Under the pieces are notes generated by a model. That model saw only the letters and a list, made by a program, of their open reading frames with translations. It had not been told where the DNA came from and did not search any database. From Thermoanaerobaculia bacterium (GTDB lineage: Bacteria; Acidobacteriota; Thermoanaerobaculia; Multivoradales; J023): DNA of 64,000 nucleotides. Location: NCBI GenBank assembly GCA_030431255.1, contig JAUIJL010000024.1, positions 1 through 64,000 on the forward strand, written 5' to 3'. Of this stretch, positions 31,099 to 39,519 are shown one piece after another (position 1 is the stretch's first letter; each line of letters starts with the position of its first letter). The position numbers and the translations under genes are program-made.

Positions 31099-33581
31099 GC
31101 TTCGGCGCGGCCCTCGGTCTCTTGGCGTTGGCGGTCGGGGTCCTGCTGGTCTTGGTGCTGGTTTTCCGCTTCCACGGCTTCCTGGCACTTTTGGCGGTCA
31201 GCCTGCTGGTCGCTTGGGTCGGTGGCGTCGCGCCGTTGGAGGTGGCGGGTCAAATTCAAACGGCCATGGGCGGCACCCTCGGATATATCGCCATCGTCAT
31301 CGGCTTGGGCGCGATTTTCGGCGAGATGTTGCAGCGCTCCGGCGGCGCGGAGGTGATCGCCCATCGCATGCTGAGCCGCTTCGGCAAGCGTCGAGCGCCC
31401 ACGGCCCTCGGCCTCACCGGTCTGGTGGTGGCGATCCCGGTGTTTTTCGACGTCGCCTTCATCCTCTTCGTGCCCCTGCTCAAGACCTTGAGCCGACGCA
31501 CGGGTCGTCCGTTGATCGGTTTCGCCATCCCGTTGCTGGCGGGTTTGGCCGTGGCCCACGCCTTCATTCCGCCGACCCCCGGTCCGGTGGCGGTCGCTGG
31601 TTTGCTGGGAGCGGACTTGGGTTGGGTGATCCTCTTCGGCCTGATCGCGGGCGTGCCCGCCTTGGCCGTGGCAGGGGTGTTTTTCGGCTCGGTGTTGGCC
31701 CGAGGGCCTCTGGGCGAGCTCAAAATCGATGAGGCTCCAAAGTCTGAAGAGGCGGAGTCCGATGATGCAGCAGGGGCAGAGACCGAGGGCGGTCCTGGAT
31801 TCGCGGAGGCGTTGGCCTTGGTGGCCCTGCCCTTGGTGCTGATCCTAACGGCCACCGTCTCCAAAGTCGGCATGGCGGAAGGCTCCGTGCGGACGCTGTT
31901 GCAGGTGGTGGGCCATCCCTTCGTCGCCCTCTTGTTGACCGTGGCCGCGGCTTGGATCCTGCTCGGCCGACGTTGCGGTTGGAGCAAACAGCAGCTGGAA
32001 GCCATGGCCGGCCGGTCGTTGGAGCCTGTGGGCGGGATCCTCTTGCTGACCGGTGCCGGCGGAGTGTTGGGAAAGATGCTGCTGGCCACCGGTGCCGGCG
32101 GTGTATTGGCGGAAGGCCTCAGCGACTCTGGGCTGCCCCTGCTGCTCTTGGGATTCGTCACCGCCTTGGCGTTGCGCATCGCCCAGGGGTCGGCCACGGT
32201 TTCCATGGTCACCGCCGCGGGTTTGATCGCGCCCCTCGTGGAAGCGGATCCGGTGAGCGGACGGGCCACTGCCGCGTTGGTGGTGGCGATTGCCGCCGGC
32301 GCCACCGCTTGCTCCCATGTCAACGACTCGGGTTTTTGGCTGGTGAGCCGATACCTGGGCCTAACGGAGAAAGAAACCTTGCGAAGCTGGACGTTGATGA
32401 CCGCGGGAGTGGGTGGAGTCGGATTCTTGGGTGTGTGGATCGCCTCGGCGTTGCTGGGCGGCTTCGGTGGGCAGGTCGAGGCTCGACCGTTGAACGAAGC
32501 GTCGCCAAATGAAACACCTTCGAAGATCGCAGCTGCCGATCCGTCGGCCGAGGCTCGCCTTGAGACCCTCGGTGAGCTAGAGGCCTGGGAGGTCGGCTTG
32601 GGTGGGTTGATCCCCGCCGACGCCAAGGTAGAAGTGATCGCCGAAGGATTCGAATGGGCGGAAGGTCCCGTATGGCTGCCCGACGAAGGCTCGGTGCTGT
32701 TCTCCGACGTGCCGACCAATCGGATCTACCGTTGGTCGGAGGCGGGTGGGCTGGACGTTTGGATGCAGGGATCGGGTTACACCGGTCAGGTGCCCCGGGG
32801 TGGCGAGCCCGGCTCCAACGGTCTGTTCATGGACGGTGCCGGGCACTTAGTTCTAGCCCAGCACGGGGATCGACGGATCGCACGATTGATCAGCCCGCGG
32901 TCGGAAGGACCTTTTGCTGCGGGTGAGGCCCGATTCGAGACCCTGGCCGACCACTTCCAAGGCAAGAAATTCCACAGCCCCAACGATTTGGTGATTAGCC
33001 GTGCGGGGGAGATCTTTTTCACCGACCCTCCCTACGGCTTGGAAGGCGGTTCCGACGGCCCGGGGCGAGAGCTCGGCTTCCAAGGCGTCTACTATCGCCC
33101 GGCGGGTGCAGAGAGCACCGTCCAGTTGTTGACCGACGAGCTCAGCCGTCCCAACGGCATCGCTTTGTCGCCGGACGAGAGAACCCTCTATGTCGCCAAT
33201 TCGGATCCCGAGCGGGCCCTGTGGATGGCCTACCCCCTGAGCGACGACCAAAAGTTGGTCAAAAAGCTCGGCGAAGGGCGTGTTTTCCACGACGCCACCG
33301 AGCGGGTCGGCGATGCAGACCCCGGGCTGCCCGACGGCATGGCCGTGGATGCGGCAGGGCACGTCTTCGCCACGGGTCCCGGTGGGGTTTGGGTCTTCGA
33401 TCCCCAGGGCAAGCCGCTCGGTCTCGTCCGCCTGCCTGTGCCGTCGGCCAATTGCACCTTCGGCGGAGCCGACGGCTCCACGCTCTTCATCACCGCCGAC
33501 AGTTATTTGCTGCGTCTGCGCACGACCACCCGTGGCCTGTACGGGGGGCCGCCGCGAGACGGCGGGCAACCGGGGGATTGA
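31095..33581 (+). CDS. Gluconate permease (GntP-like) fused to gluconolactonase (SMP-30)
   Basis: 828 residues, start TTG overlapping the GH3 stop (TTGA). Residues 1 to about 475 are a GntP/ion-transporter permease with about 12 spans (AVAHAFIPPTPGPVAVAGLL and ALRIAQGSATVSMVTAAGLI are GntP hallmarks). After a linker of about 45 residues, residues about 505-828 form an SMP-30/gluconolactonase propeller with metal and catalytic residues intact: EGPVW (Glu523), HSPNDLVIS, SRPNGIALSPDERTLY and LPDGMAVDAAGH. No stop or start separates the two halves. Inferred role: hydrolyse glucono-lactone and take up gluconate in one protein; the side of the membrane carrying the propeller is unclear. Confidence 0.88.
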   Translation: MSFGAALGLLALAVGVLLVLVLVFRFHGFLALLAVSLLVAWVGGVAPLEVAGQIQTAMGGTLGYIAIVIGLGAIFGEMLQRSGGAEVIAHRMLSRFGKRRAPTALGLTGLVVAIPVFFDVAFILFVPLLKTLSRRTGRPLIGFAIPLLAGLAVAHAFIPPTPGPVAVAGLLGADLGWVILFGLIAGVPALAVAGVFFGSVLARGPLGELKIDEAPKSEEAESDDAAGAETEGGPGFAEALALVALPLVLILTATVSKVGMAEGSVRTLLQVVGHPFVALLLTVAAAWILLGRRCGWSKQQLEAMAGRSLEPVGGILLLTGAGGVLGKMLLATGAGGVLAEGLSDSGLPLLLLGFVTALALRIAQGSATVSMVTAAGLIAPLVEADPVSGRATAALVVAIAAGATACSHVNDSGFWLVSRYLGLTEKETLRSWTLMTAGVGGVGFLGVWIASALLGGFGGQVEARPLNEASPNETPSKIAAADPSAEARLETLGELEAWEVGLGGLIPADAKVEVIAEGFEWAEGPVWLPDEGSVLFSDVPTNRIYRWSEAGGLDVWMQGSGYTGQVPRGGEPGSNGLFMDGAGHLVLAQHGDRRIARLISPRSEGPFAAGEARFETLADHFQGKKFHSPNDLVISRAGEIFFTDPPYGLEGGSDGPGRELGFQGVYYRPAGAESTVQLLTDELSRPNGIALSPDERTLYVANSDPERALWMAYPLSDDQKLVKKLGEGRVFHDATERVGDADPGLPDGMAVDAAGHVFATGPGGVWVFDPQGKPLGLVRLPVPSANCTFGGADGSTLFITADSYLLRLRTTTRGLYGGPPRDGGQPGD

Positions 33582-33585
33582 TCCA

Positions 33586-34110
33586 TTGAAGATTCAAGTC
33601 GTGATGTTGATGGGGGTCTGCGGCACCGGTAAATCGACGGTAGGTCGACTGCTGGCTCAGCGGTTGGCCTGGCCGTTTTTCGACGGCGACGACTTTCACC
33701 CCGAAGCCAATCGGAAAAAGATGGAGTCCGGCCAACCGCTGGATGACGACGACCGTCGTCCGTGGCTGGAGGCTTTGCGAGACCTGATCCGTCGTCGCCT
33801 CACCGCGGCGGGTCCGGCCGTTCTCGCCTGCTCTGCGCTGAAGCAAAGCTACCGGCAGCTGATGGTGCTGGACGATCCTCGGATTCTCTTGGTCCATCTC
33901 ACTGGTCCTCCCGAAATCCTCGCTCAACGCCTGCGTTTGCGTCGGGACCACTTCATGCCGCCGGGTCTGCTGGGCAGTCAGCTGCAAATCCTCGAGCCCC
34001 CGGGCGGAGAGGCCTTGACCCTCGATGTGGAGGCCTCTCCGGAAACCCTTTGCGACTTGATTCTCGAGGCAATGGAGACTCCGCGGGCGGCGGCGGCGGT
34101 TGAAAGATAA
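33586..34110 (+). CDS. gntK: Gluconate kinase
   Basis: 174 residues from TTG 33586 (read MKIQVVMLMGVCGTGKSTVG); ATG 33604 is an alternative. Walker A GVCGTGKS, FFDGDDFHPEANRKKMESGQ, PLDDDDRRPWLEALRD, CSALKQSYRQLM and VHLTGPPEILAQRLRLRRDH are the canonical gluconokinase order. It phosphorylates gluconate to 6-phosphogluconate for the Entner-Doudoroff or pentose phosphate route. It starts five bases after the permease-lactonase stop, completing a GH3, lactonase/uptake, kinase operon. Confidence 0.93.
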   Translation: MKIQVVMLMGVCGTGKSTVGRLLAQRLAWPFFDGDDFHPEANRKKMESGQPLDDDDRRPWLEALRDLIRRRLTAAGPAVLACSALKQSYRQLMVLDDPRILLVHLTGPPEILAQRLRLRRDHFMPPGLLGSQLQILEPPGGEALTLDVEASPETLCDLILEAMETPRAAAAVER

Positions 34111-34145
34111 GCGCTCAAAAAAGAAAACGGTCAGAAAAGAAAGAG

Positions 34146-34170
34146 GCCGTTGCCCCGCGGGCAACGGCCG
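34146..34170. terminator. 11-bp stem hairpin, bidirectional position
   Basis: GGCCGTTGCCC pairs with GGGCAACGGCC around CGC. The A-rich flank (AAAAAAGAAAA, 34117-34127) gives a T-rich run on the minus strand. It lies between the gntK stop and a convergent gene fragment, so it can serve either strand. Confidence 0.7.
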
Positions 34171-34220
34171 AGCATCCCTCCGGTCGGGCCTGACGGCCCC
34201 TAGTTTCAGATCACCGTCGG

Positions 34221-34655
34221 TCAGGGGTGCGTTTCGGTGTTGGGAACCTCGTCACCACCGCCACCGGGCTCGCCGCCGCCGTCCGGATCGGTCGGCGGCT
34301 CTTCGTCGGCGATGACGGGGCAGAGATCGATGGCCGAAACGCCGGTTTGGGCGTGGGTTTCGCAGCAAACCTCGGCGGTGCAGGAGCTGGAGCAGCTGGC
34401 CACGGCGCCGGCTTGGGCTTGGGCCGCCGCGATCACGTGGACCAGGTTGTCGGCGACCAGATAGTCCTCGACCTCACCGATTTTGAATTGACCACTGCCG
34501 TCCCAACCGCTGGTGTTGACCGGAACCACGGCATTGATGGGCACGTCGGTGATCGAGATGCGCATCCAAGACGCGACCTGGTCTATATCGAGCTCGTGGC
34601 CAGGGTTCGTGAATCTTGGGCCTGCGACCCAGGGTTGCGCTTCGCTTAGCCTGGG
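34221..34655 (-). pseudogene. 3' fragment of a secreted protein with GEVEDY motif
   Basis: The frame is open from a TAG at 34656-34658 to the stop at 34221. It has an internal ATG at 34565 but no RBS and no signal peptide. It encodes NPGHELDIDQVASWMRISIT, then FKIGEVEDYLV, the familiar ending of many large secreted repeat proteins (GEVEDY). It continues through a Cys-rich segment (CSSSCTAEVCCETHAQTG) to an Asp/Pro/Gly-rich tail. I read it as the 3' end of a larger gene whose 5' part is gone. A 44-bp repeat (34727-34770) lies just upstream, possibly the break. Confidence 0.55.
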
Positions 34656-34726
34656 CTATTGGATGAAAGTCCTTCAGGGTTTGAAGGCATCCGTCTCGGG
34701 GAGCTTTCCGCAGGCCTCGAAAATTC

Positions 34727-34770
34727 TTGACTCAGATGTTCAGGAATCGTTCGGAGGAAGCACGCTAGCT
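34727..34770. repeat. 44-bp repeat, left copy
   Basis: Matches 37577-37620 at 35 of 44 bases (TTGACTCA, GTTCAGG, TCGTTCG and AGCACG are shared). It ends 13 bases before the HMG-CoA lyase-like stop codon. Confidence 0.75.
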
Positions 34771-34783
34771 TGGCTCCGGCAGG

Positions 34784-35725
34784 CTACTGGTTGCGGGCAA
34801 CGAGCTCGCTGCGGGTGCCGGCTTGCAGCACGCGACTGGCCAGGGGACGGCCCAAGAAGTCTTGCAAGGCACGGGAGGCTTCGCGGATCGCGTCGAGGTC
34901 GACGCCGGTTTCGATTTCCATCTCCCGGCAGAGATAGAGCAAATCCTCGGTGGAGACGTTGCCCGAGGCGCCTTTCATCACCGGGCAGCCGCCGAGTCCG
35001 CCGAGGGAGGTGTCGAAGCGCGTGACCCCTTCTTCGAGGGCGGCGATGGTGTTGGCGATGCCGAAGCCACGGGTATCGTGGAGATGCAGCCAGAGGGGGA
35101 AGTCGCCGAGCCGATCGCGATATTTCCTCAGAAGTCGACGGATCTGCAAAGGGTTGGCCAGACCCGCTGAATCTCCGAGGCCGACCCGGTGGGTGCCGGC
35201 GTCGACGAAACGCTGGGCCAGCTCGAGGACCACGGAATCGTCGATCTTGCCCTCGAATGGGCATCCGAAAGCCGCCGCCATCACCGCCGAGACCTCCACG
35301 TCCTCACGCTCGCCCAATCGCACGATCTGCTCGAAATCCCGCAGGCTTTCGTCCACCGAGAGACCGACGTTGCGTTGATTGTAGGTCTCCGTGGCGCAAA
35401 CCACGAGGCGCAGGCCGTCGATGCCCGCCTTGAGCGCGCGCTCGGCACCGCGGCGATTGGGCACCAACGCGAGATAGCGCACGGCTGGATTGCGTTCAAT
35501 CCGCGCCATCACCTCGTCGGCGTCGGCCATCTGGGGGATGACCTTGGGGTGCACGAACGAGGTGGCCTCGATCTCTCGGACCCCGGACGCCGACAGACGG
35601 TCGAGGGTGGCGACTTTGAGGTCTGTGGGAATAAAGGTGGATTCCATTTGGAATCCGTCCCGAGGGCCGACCTCAATGAGGTGGAGGTGTTTGGGCAGGG
35701 AGGGTGCGTCGGTTGGGTCGGTCAT
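34784..35725 (-). CDS. Hydroxymethylglutaryl-CoA lyase-like enzyme
   Basis: 313 residues, a TIM-barrel member of the HMGL/DRE family: LIEVGPRDGFQMES (metal-binding Asp, substrate Arg), IEATSFVHPKVIPQMADADE, ATETYNQRNVGLSVDESL, GLGDSAGLANPLQ, LHLHDTRGFGIAN (metal His) and the Cys-loop GGLGGCPVMKGASGNVSTED. The known reaction is HMG-CoA to acetoacetate plus acetyl-CoA in leucine degradation; related CoA-lyases are possible. Other leucine-catabolic genes are absent here. It is divergent from the AbgT transporter, sharing a 236-base upstream region. Confidence 0.9.
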   Translation of the reverse strand: MTDPTDAPSLPKHLHLIEVGPRDGFQMESTFIPTDLKVATLDRLSASGVREIEATSFVHPKVIPQMADADEVMARIERNPAVRYLALVPNRRGAERALKAGIDGLRLVVCATETYNQRNVGLSVDESLRDFEQIVRLGEREDVEVSAVMAAAFGCPFEGKIDDSVVLELAQRFVDAGTHRVGLGDSAGLANPLQIRRLLRKYRDRLGDFPLWLHLHDTRGFGIANTIAALEEGVTRFDTSLGGLGGCPVMKGASGNVSTEDLLYLCREMEIETGVDLDAIREASRALQDFLGRPLASRVLQAGTRSELVARNQ

Positions 35726-35961
35726 GGGCGGGGATCTTCACATCCCGGCCGCTCAGATTCAACGCTTCCCTGGTGGGGATCTCCGGGTCGGCCCACAAAT
35801 CGGCCCTTACGGCAACAGGCTTGCCCGTGTCGGCAACCCAGCGCTCGAATTGTGCGGCGGTGCGGTATGCTGCAAGCTCCAAAGAGAAACGAGTCGGGCC
35901 CGCGCTTCGCCTCTGGTGCGACCCGGAGCCCACCCCTTGGCCCTGAGTGAGGTGTGTGTCC

Positions 35962-37524
35962 ATGGCAGATTCGAAGCAAAATGGCGGTGGCAGCCAGTCG
36001 GGATGGCTGAACCGCATCCTCAACGGTATCGAGGTAGCCGGCAACAAGCTGCCCGATCCAGCGATTCTTTTCTTGATCTTGATGGTGCTGACATGGTTCC
36101 TGTCGGCGCTTTTGGCACCGGTGCAATTCTCGGAGGTGCACCCGGGCACCGGTGAGCCGATCCGGATCGCCAATCAGCTGACGGGGGCGGCCATCGCCAC
36201 ATTCCTGGCGGATATGGTCAAGACCTTCACCGGCTTCCACCCTTTGGGGGTCGTGTTGGTGGCCCTGCTGGGCGTGGGTGTGGCGGAGCACACGGGTTTC
36301 ATCAACGCGGGCCTCAAATGGATGCTCGGATTCACCCCCAAAAGCCTGCTGACGCCGATGCTGATCTTGGTGGCGATCGTCAGCCACACGGCGGCGGACG
36401 CCGGATATGTGTTGGTCATACCCCTGGGCGGCGTGATTTTCTACGCCGCGGGACGACATCCCCTGGCGGGCATTGCGGCGGCGTTTGCCGGAGTTTCGGG
36501 TGGCTTCTCGGCCAACTTCATTCCGTCCGGAATCGATCCCTTGCTCCAGGGCCTCACCCAGGCGGGCGCCAATCTCATGGATCCCGATCTGCAGGTGAAC
36601 CCTCTCTGTAATTGGTGGTTCACCTCGGCGTCGTCGGTGCTGGTGATCCTGGTCGGTTGGTATTTGACCGACAAAGTCATCGAGCCGCGGCTGGAGGATA
36701 CGGAGATCGATGGCGATCCCGAGGAAATGCCGAAGATGGAGGCGATCACACCGGAAGAGCGCAAGGGCTTCTTCGCCGGTTTGGCGGCCATGTTCGTGTG
36801 CACGTTGCTGTTGATCCTCGCCACCGCCCCCGAGACATCTCCCATGCGTTCGCCGGACGGCCAAATCACCGCTTTCTCGGCGCCGCTCATGCAGTCGATC
36901 GTGCCGTTGATCTTCATCTTCTTCTTGATTCCCGGCGTGGTTCACGGTTTGGTCTCGGGCACGGTGAAGAAGTCCAAGGACGTGGTCGACGGCATGTCGA
37001 AGAGCATGGAGACCATGGGTTATTACCTGGTGATGGCTTTCTTCGCCGCCCTTTTCATCTACTCCTTCGGCAAGTCGAATGTCGGTATCTTGATCGCCGT
37101 CAAGGGCGCCAACGCCCTCAAGGCAGCCGGCATGCCCGGCCAAGTCACGATTGTCGGCATCGTTTTGCTGGCGGCCATAGTCAACCTTCTGGTGGGCTCG
37201 GCGTCGGCGAAATGGGCGATCCTGTCGCCGATCTTCGTGCCCATGTTGATGGCGTTGGGGCTGTCTCCCGAGCTCACTCAGGCTGCCTATCGCGTGGGCG
37301 ACTCCACCACCAACATCATCACCCCCTTGATGCCCTACTTCCCGTTGGTGGTGGTGTTCTGCCAACGCTATGTAAAGAAAACCGGCATCGGCACGGTGGC
37401 GGCGCTGATGCTGCCCTATTCGGTGTGTCTGTTGGTGTCCTGGACGATCTTCCTGATCGCCTATTGGATGCTCGGATTGCCCTTGGGTCTGCAGGCCGGT
37501 TACGTCTATCCTCCGGTTCCTTGA
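35962..37524 (+). CDS. AbgT-family transporter
   Basis: 520 residues. It starts MADSKQNGGGSQSGWLNRIL (RBS GAGGTG) and continues GIEVAGNKLPDPAILFLILM, the AbgT family N-terminus. FIPSGIDPLLQGLTQAGANL, NLLVGSASAKWAILSPIFVP and YRVGDSTTNIITPLMPYFPL are the conserved re-entrant and core motifs. About 11-13 spans. Known members import p-aminobenzoyl-glutamate or export sulfonamides; the substrate here is unknown. A strong terminator follows. Confidence 0.92.
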   Translation: MADSKQNGGGSQSGWLNRILNGIEVAGNKLPDPAILFLILMVLTWFLSALLAPVQFSEVHPGTGEPIRIANQLTGAAIATFLADMVKTFTGFHPLGVVLVALLGVGVAEHTGFINAGLKWMLGFTPKSLLTPMLILVAIVSHTAADAGYVLVIPLGGVIFYAAGRHPLAGIAAAFAGVSGGFSANFIPSGIDPLLQGLTQAGANLMDPDLQVNPLCNWWFTSASSVLVILVGWYLTDKVIEPRLEDTEIDGDPEEMPKMEAITPEERKGFFAGLAAMFVCTLLLILATAPETSPMRSPDGQITAFSAPLMQSIVPLIFIFFLIPGVVHGLVSGTVKKSKDVVDGMSKSMETMGYYLVMAFFAALFIYSFGKSNVGILIAVKGANALKAAGMPGQVTIVGIVLLAAIVNLLVGSASAKWAILSPIFVPMLMALGLSPELTQAAYRVGDSTTNIITPLMPYFPLVVVFCQRYVKKTGIGTVAALMLPYSVCLLVSWTIFLIAYWMLGLPLGLQAGYVYPPVP

Positions 37525-37548
37525 TCGAGGATGGACGCTGATCGATGA

Positions 37549-37578
37549 AAAACGCCCGCTTTCGAGCGGGCGTTTTTT
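37549..37578 (+). terminator. Rho-independent terminator
   Basis: AACGCCCGCT, loop TTCG and AGCGGGCGTT followed by TTTT, 24 bases after the AbgT stop. It overlaps the start of the right 44-bp repeat by two bases. Confidence 0.95.
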
Positions 37579-37620
37579 GACTCAATTGTTCAGGGGTCGT
37601 TCGCAAGGAGCACGTTGGCT
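37577..37620. repeat. 44-bp repeat, right copy
   Basis: The partner of 34727-34770, same orientation, 80 percent identical. It abuts the stop codon of the duplicated membrane protein. Both copies lie at the 3' end of a minus-strand gene. Confidence 0.75.
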
Positions 37621-39157
37621 AGTCGCTGGTAGGTATGGCCTTCAACAGGCGAAGCTGCCCGGCGGCGCAATCGGGGCAAAGGCCGTGGCTCAAGGTCGTG
37701 CCGGTTTCTTCCATCAAATAGCTCTCTACTTGCTTCCAGAAACCGAGATCATCACGGATGTTTTTGCACGCCGGGCATAGTGGAATCAAGCCGCGCAGGG
37801 TGGTGACCCGCTCCAGGGTGTCCGCCAGCGCCATGGTTTCCTTTTGCAGGCGGCGTTTCGCCTTCTCACCATAGGATTGCAATAGAAAACATATCCAAGC
37901 AACGGCTGAATAAAACGACAAATAACCCAATACCGCGGGTGATAGATAACCGGGCGCGCCCACCCCTAAACCGATGATCGCGGTAGCGATCAGCAGGATC
38001 AGCGCCCAGGCGGTGCCCGCGGATTTGGGCAAGATCGCGTAGAACACGTAGGGCATGACGAGCATCCAAAGCAGCGCATGGTGCTGGGACCCTCGTGTGG
38101 CGAGCTCGTAGAGCAGCAAAGCGGAAGCGCTGAGCGCGTAGCCGTGGTCGAGCGGGACGCGATGGGTCACGTGCCGATTCAAGGGCAGCAGGATCAAGAA
38201 TACGAAACCCGCTCCGATTTCCAATCCGCCCTTCATCGGCCTACCGTCCCATAGATCGAAGATACCGAAAAGCATGGCGACGAGCGCGGTGATCGTCAGG
38301 CAGAACGAAAGGTAACCCAGGCGTTGCAGGGGGCCCTCGGCGACTTGGGGCACCTTTTGGGTCGGCAAGAGCGCCTCGCGGGTTTTGACGATTCGGGTGG
38401 ATTGATCCCGTGGGCGGCAGTCCGGGCATTGGGCCTCCGCGATTTCGGCCAGGGAGTGCTCGGAGAGGTAGGCGTCGAGCGTGCTCCAATAACCTTTGTC
38501 GTCGCGGATGCTCTTGCAAGATGCGCAGATCGGTAGAAAGCCGTGGAGGGTCTCGACGTCGGAAACGGCTCGGTCGAGAAGCCTTTTTTCGTGAATCAAT
38601 TGGCGGGCATAGAGGCGACGACGCCACTCGACCTCGAAAGCGAAGATGGAGGCGATCGAAAAGGAGCACAAGTATCCGACCATCAGCTCCGTGGAATCGG
38701 GGATATGCGCGGCGCCCAAGGTGAGCGCTGAGATCATGGCGGTCAGAGTGCCGATGGTCCAGAGAATGCCCTCGCCGTGGCCGAAAAATACGAAAGCCAT
38801 GGGCGGTATCAGATAGAGCCACAAAAAACCGTAGCCGCTTTCCCAAACTGCCACCACATTGAAGGCGGTGGCGCCGATCAGGGTAATCAGCAAGACGCGA
38901 ATCCATAGTCTGGGTTGGAAGTTGAACCGCAAAATGGCCCAAGCCGCGGCGGTCAGAGCCACGATCGTGACCAGGGAAATCGAGGGCCTGAGGCCGGAAA
39001 GCCCGAGGGAGAGCAGGGCGTAGCCAGAGAAGACGAGGATCAGCACCCGGAGGATGAACAGGCGCTGACCACGGGTTGCCATGCCTCGTGGTGCTGTCGC
39101 CGCCAACATCGGCAGGGCAGAGGAAGAGAAAGCGGGGGATTGAATAGCACTGGACAT
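37619..39157 (-). CDS. Internally duplicated 6TM-CxxC membrane protein
   Basis: 512 residues from ATG 39157. It consists of two similar halves, each with about six membrane spans, a short coiled helix (TLERVTTLRG or VSDVETLHG) and a cytoplasmic-looking Cys module. Half one: LPICASCKSIRDDKGYWSTL then EAQCPDC. Half two: IPLCPACKNIRDDLGFWKQV then HGLCPDC. This CxxCKxIRDDxGYW...CPxC module is known at the ends of many sensor kinases and response regulators, where four Cys may bind metal or sense redox state. Here there is no kinase or other output domain. Role inferred: membrane sensor. The duplication is intragenic. Confidence 0.8.
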   Translation of the reverse strand: MSSAIQSPAFSSSALPMLAATAPRGMATRGQRLFILRVLILVFSGYALLSLGLSGLRPSISLVTIVALTAAAWAILRFNFQPRLWIRVLLITLIGATAFNVVAVWESGYGFLWLYLIPPMAFVFFGHGEGILWTIGTLTAMISALTLGAAHIPDSTELMVGYLCSFSIASIFAFEVEWRRRLYARQLIHEKRLLDRAVSDVETLHGFLPICASCKSIRDDKGYWSTLDAYLSEHSLAEIAEAQCPDCRPRDQSTRIVKTREALLPTQKVPQVAEGPLQRLGYLSFCLTITALVAMLFGIFDLWDGRPMKGGLEIGAGFVFLILLPLNRHVTHRVPLDHGYALSASALLLYELATRGSQHHALLWMLVMPYVFYAILPKSAGTAWALILLIATAIIGLGVGAPGYLSPAVLGYLSFYSAVAWICFLLQSYGEKAKRRLQKETMALADTLERVTTLRGLIPLCPACKNIRDDLGFWKQVESYLMEETGTTLSHGLCPDCAAGQLRLLKAIPTSD

Positions 39158-39519
39158 GGTTGCGAAGCCTTTGAAAAAGGGGGGGGCGCCGAAAGAGGGG
39201 GGACTTCGCAGAGGGTCGTCTATAGTGGCGGAGAGGGAGATCTTTCGCAAGAGATTGGAGTTAGAAAGCTAAAGGGTTAGGATGGAAAGATGAGGAATCG
39301 TTGGGTTTGACGCACGAAGTCGGCAAAACTTTCGAATCCCAGGGCCGTAAGTCTCTCTGAATTGTGCCTTCTGGGCGCGATTCGCTTTCGCGTGTGGGAG
39401 ACAGCTGTTGCAATTTGCAGCATCTTTCTCCGGCGCAGCACCTTGACGCCACTCCCCGGTTGTCCATCCGCTTGAGATTCGCTTCTCCATTTATGCCACC
39501 TCGTGCCCGGAGGATCTCC
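39158..39519. other. Divergent intergenic region with a 17-bp dyad
   Basis: 362 bases between the duplicated membrane protein and the S9 peptidase starts. It contains the dyad TGTTGCAA-T-TTGCAGCA at 39406-39422 (7 of 8 pairs), about 100 bases upstream of the peptidase start, a possible operator. No gene is supported; the peptidase frame runs back through it without an RBS or signal sequence. Confidence 0.45.

Noticed and set aside
31256-32719. 487-codon minus-strand ORF
   Set aside because: Antisense to the permease-lactonase fusion, low-complexity Ala/Pro/Ser composition.
32835-32850. Type C repeat copy in the lactonase domain (GGTGCCGGGCACTTAG)
   Set aside because: Two mismatches and it encodes the normal SMP-30 GAGHLVLA strand.
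35722-37365. 547-codon minus-strand ORF
   Set aside because: Antisense shadow of the AbgT transporter; His/Gln/Asp-rich with no domain and no RBS.
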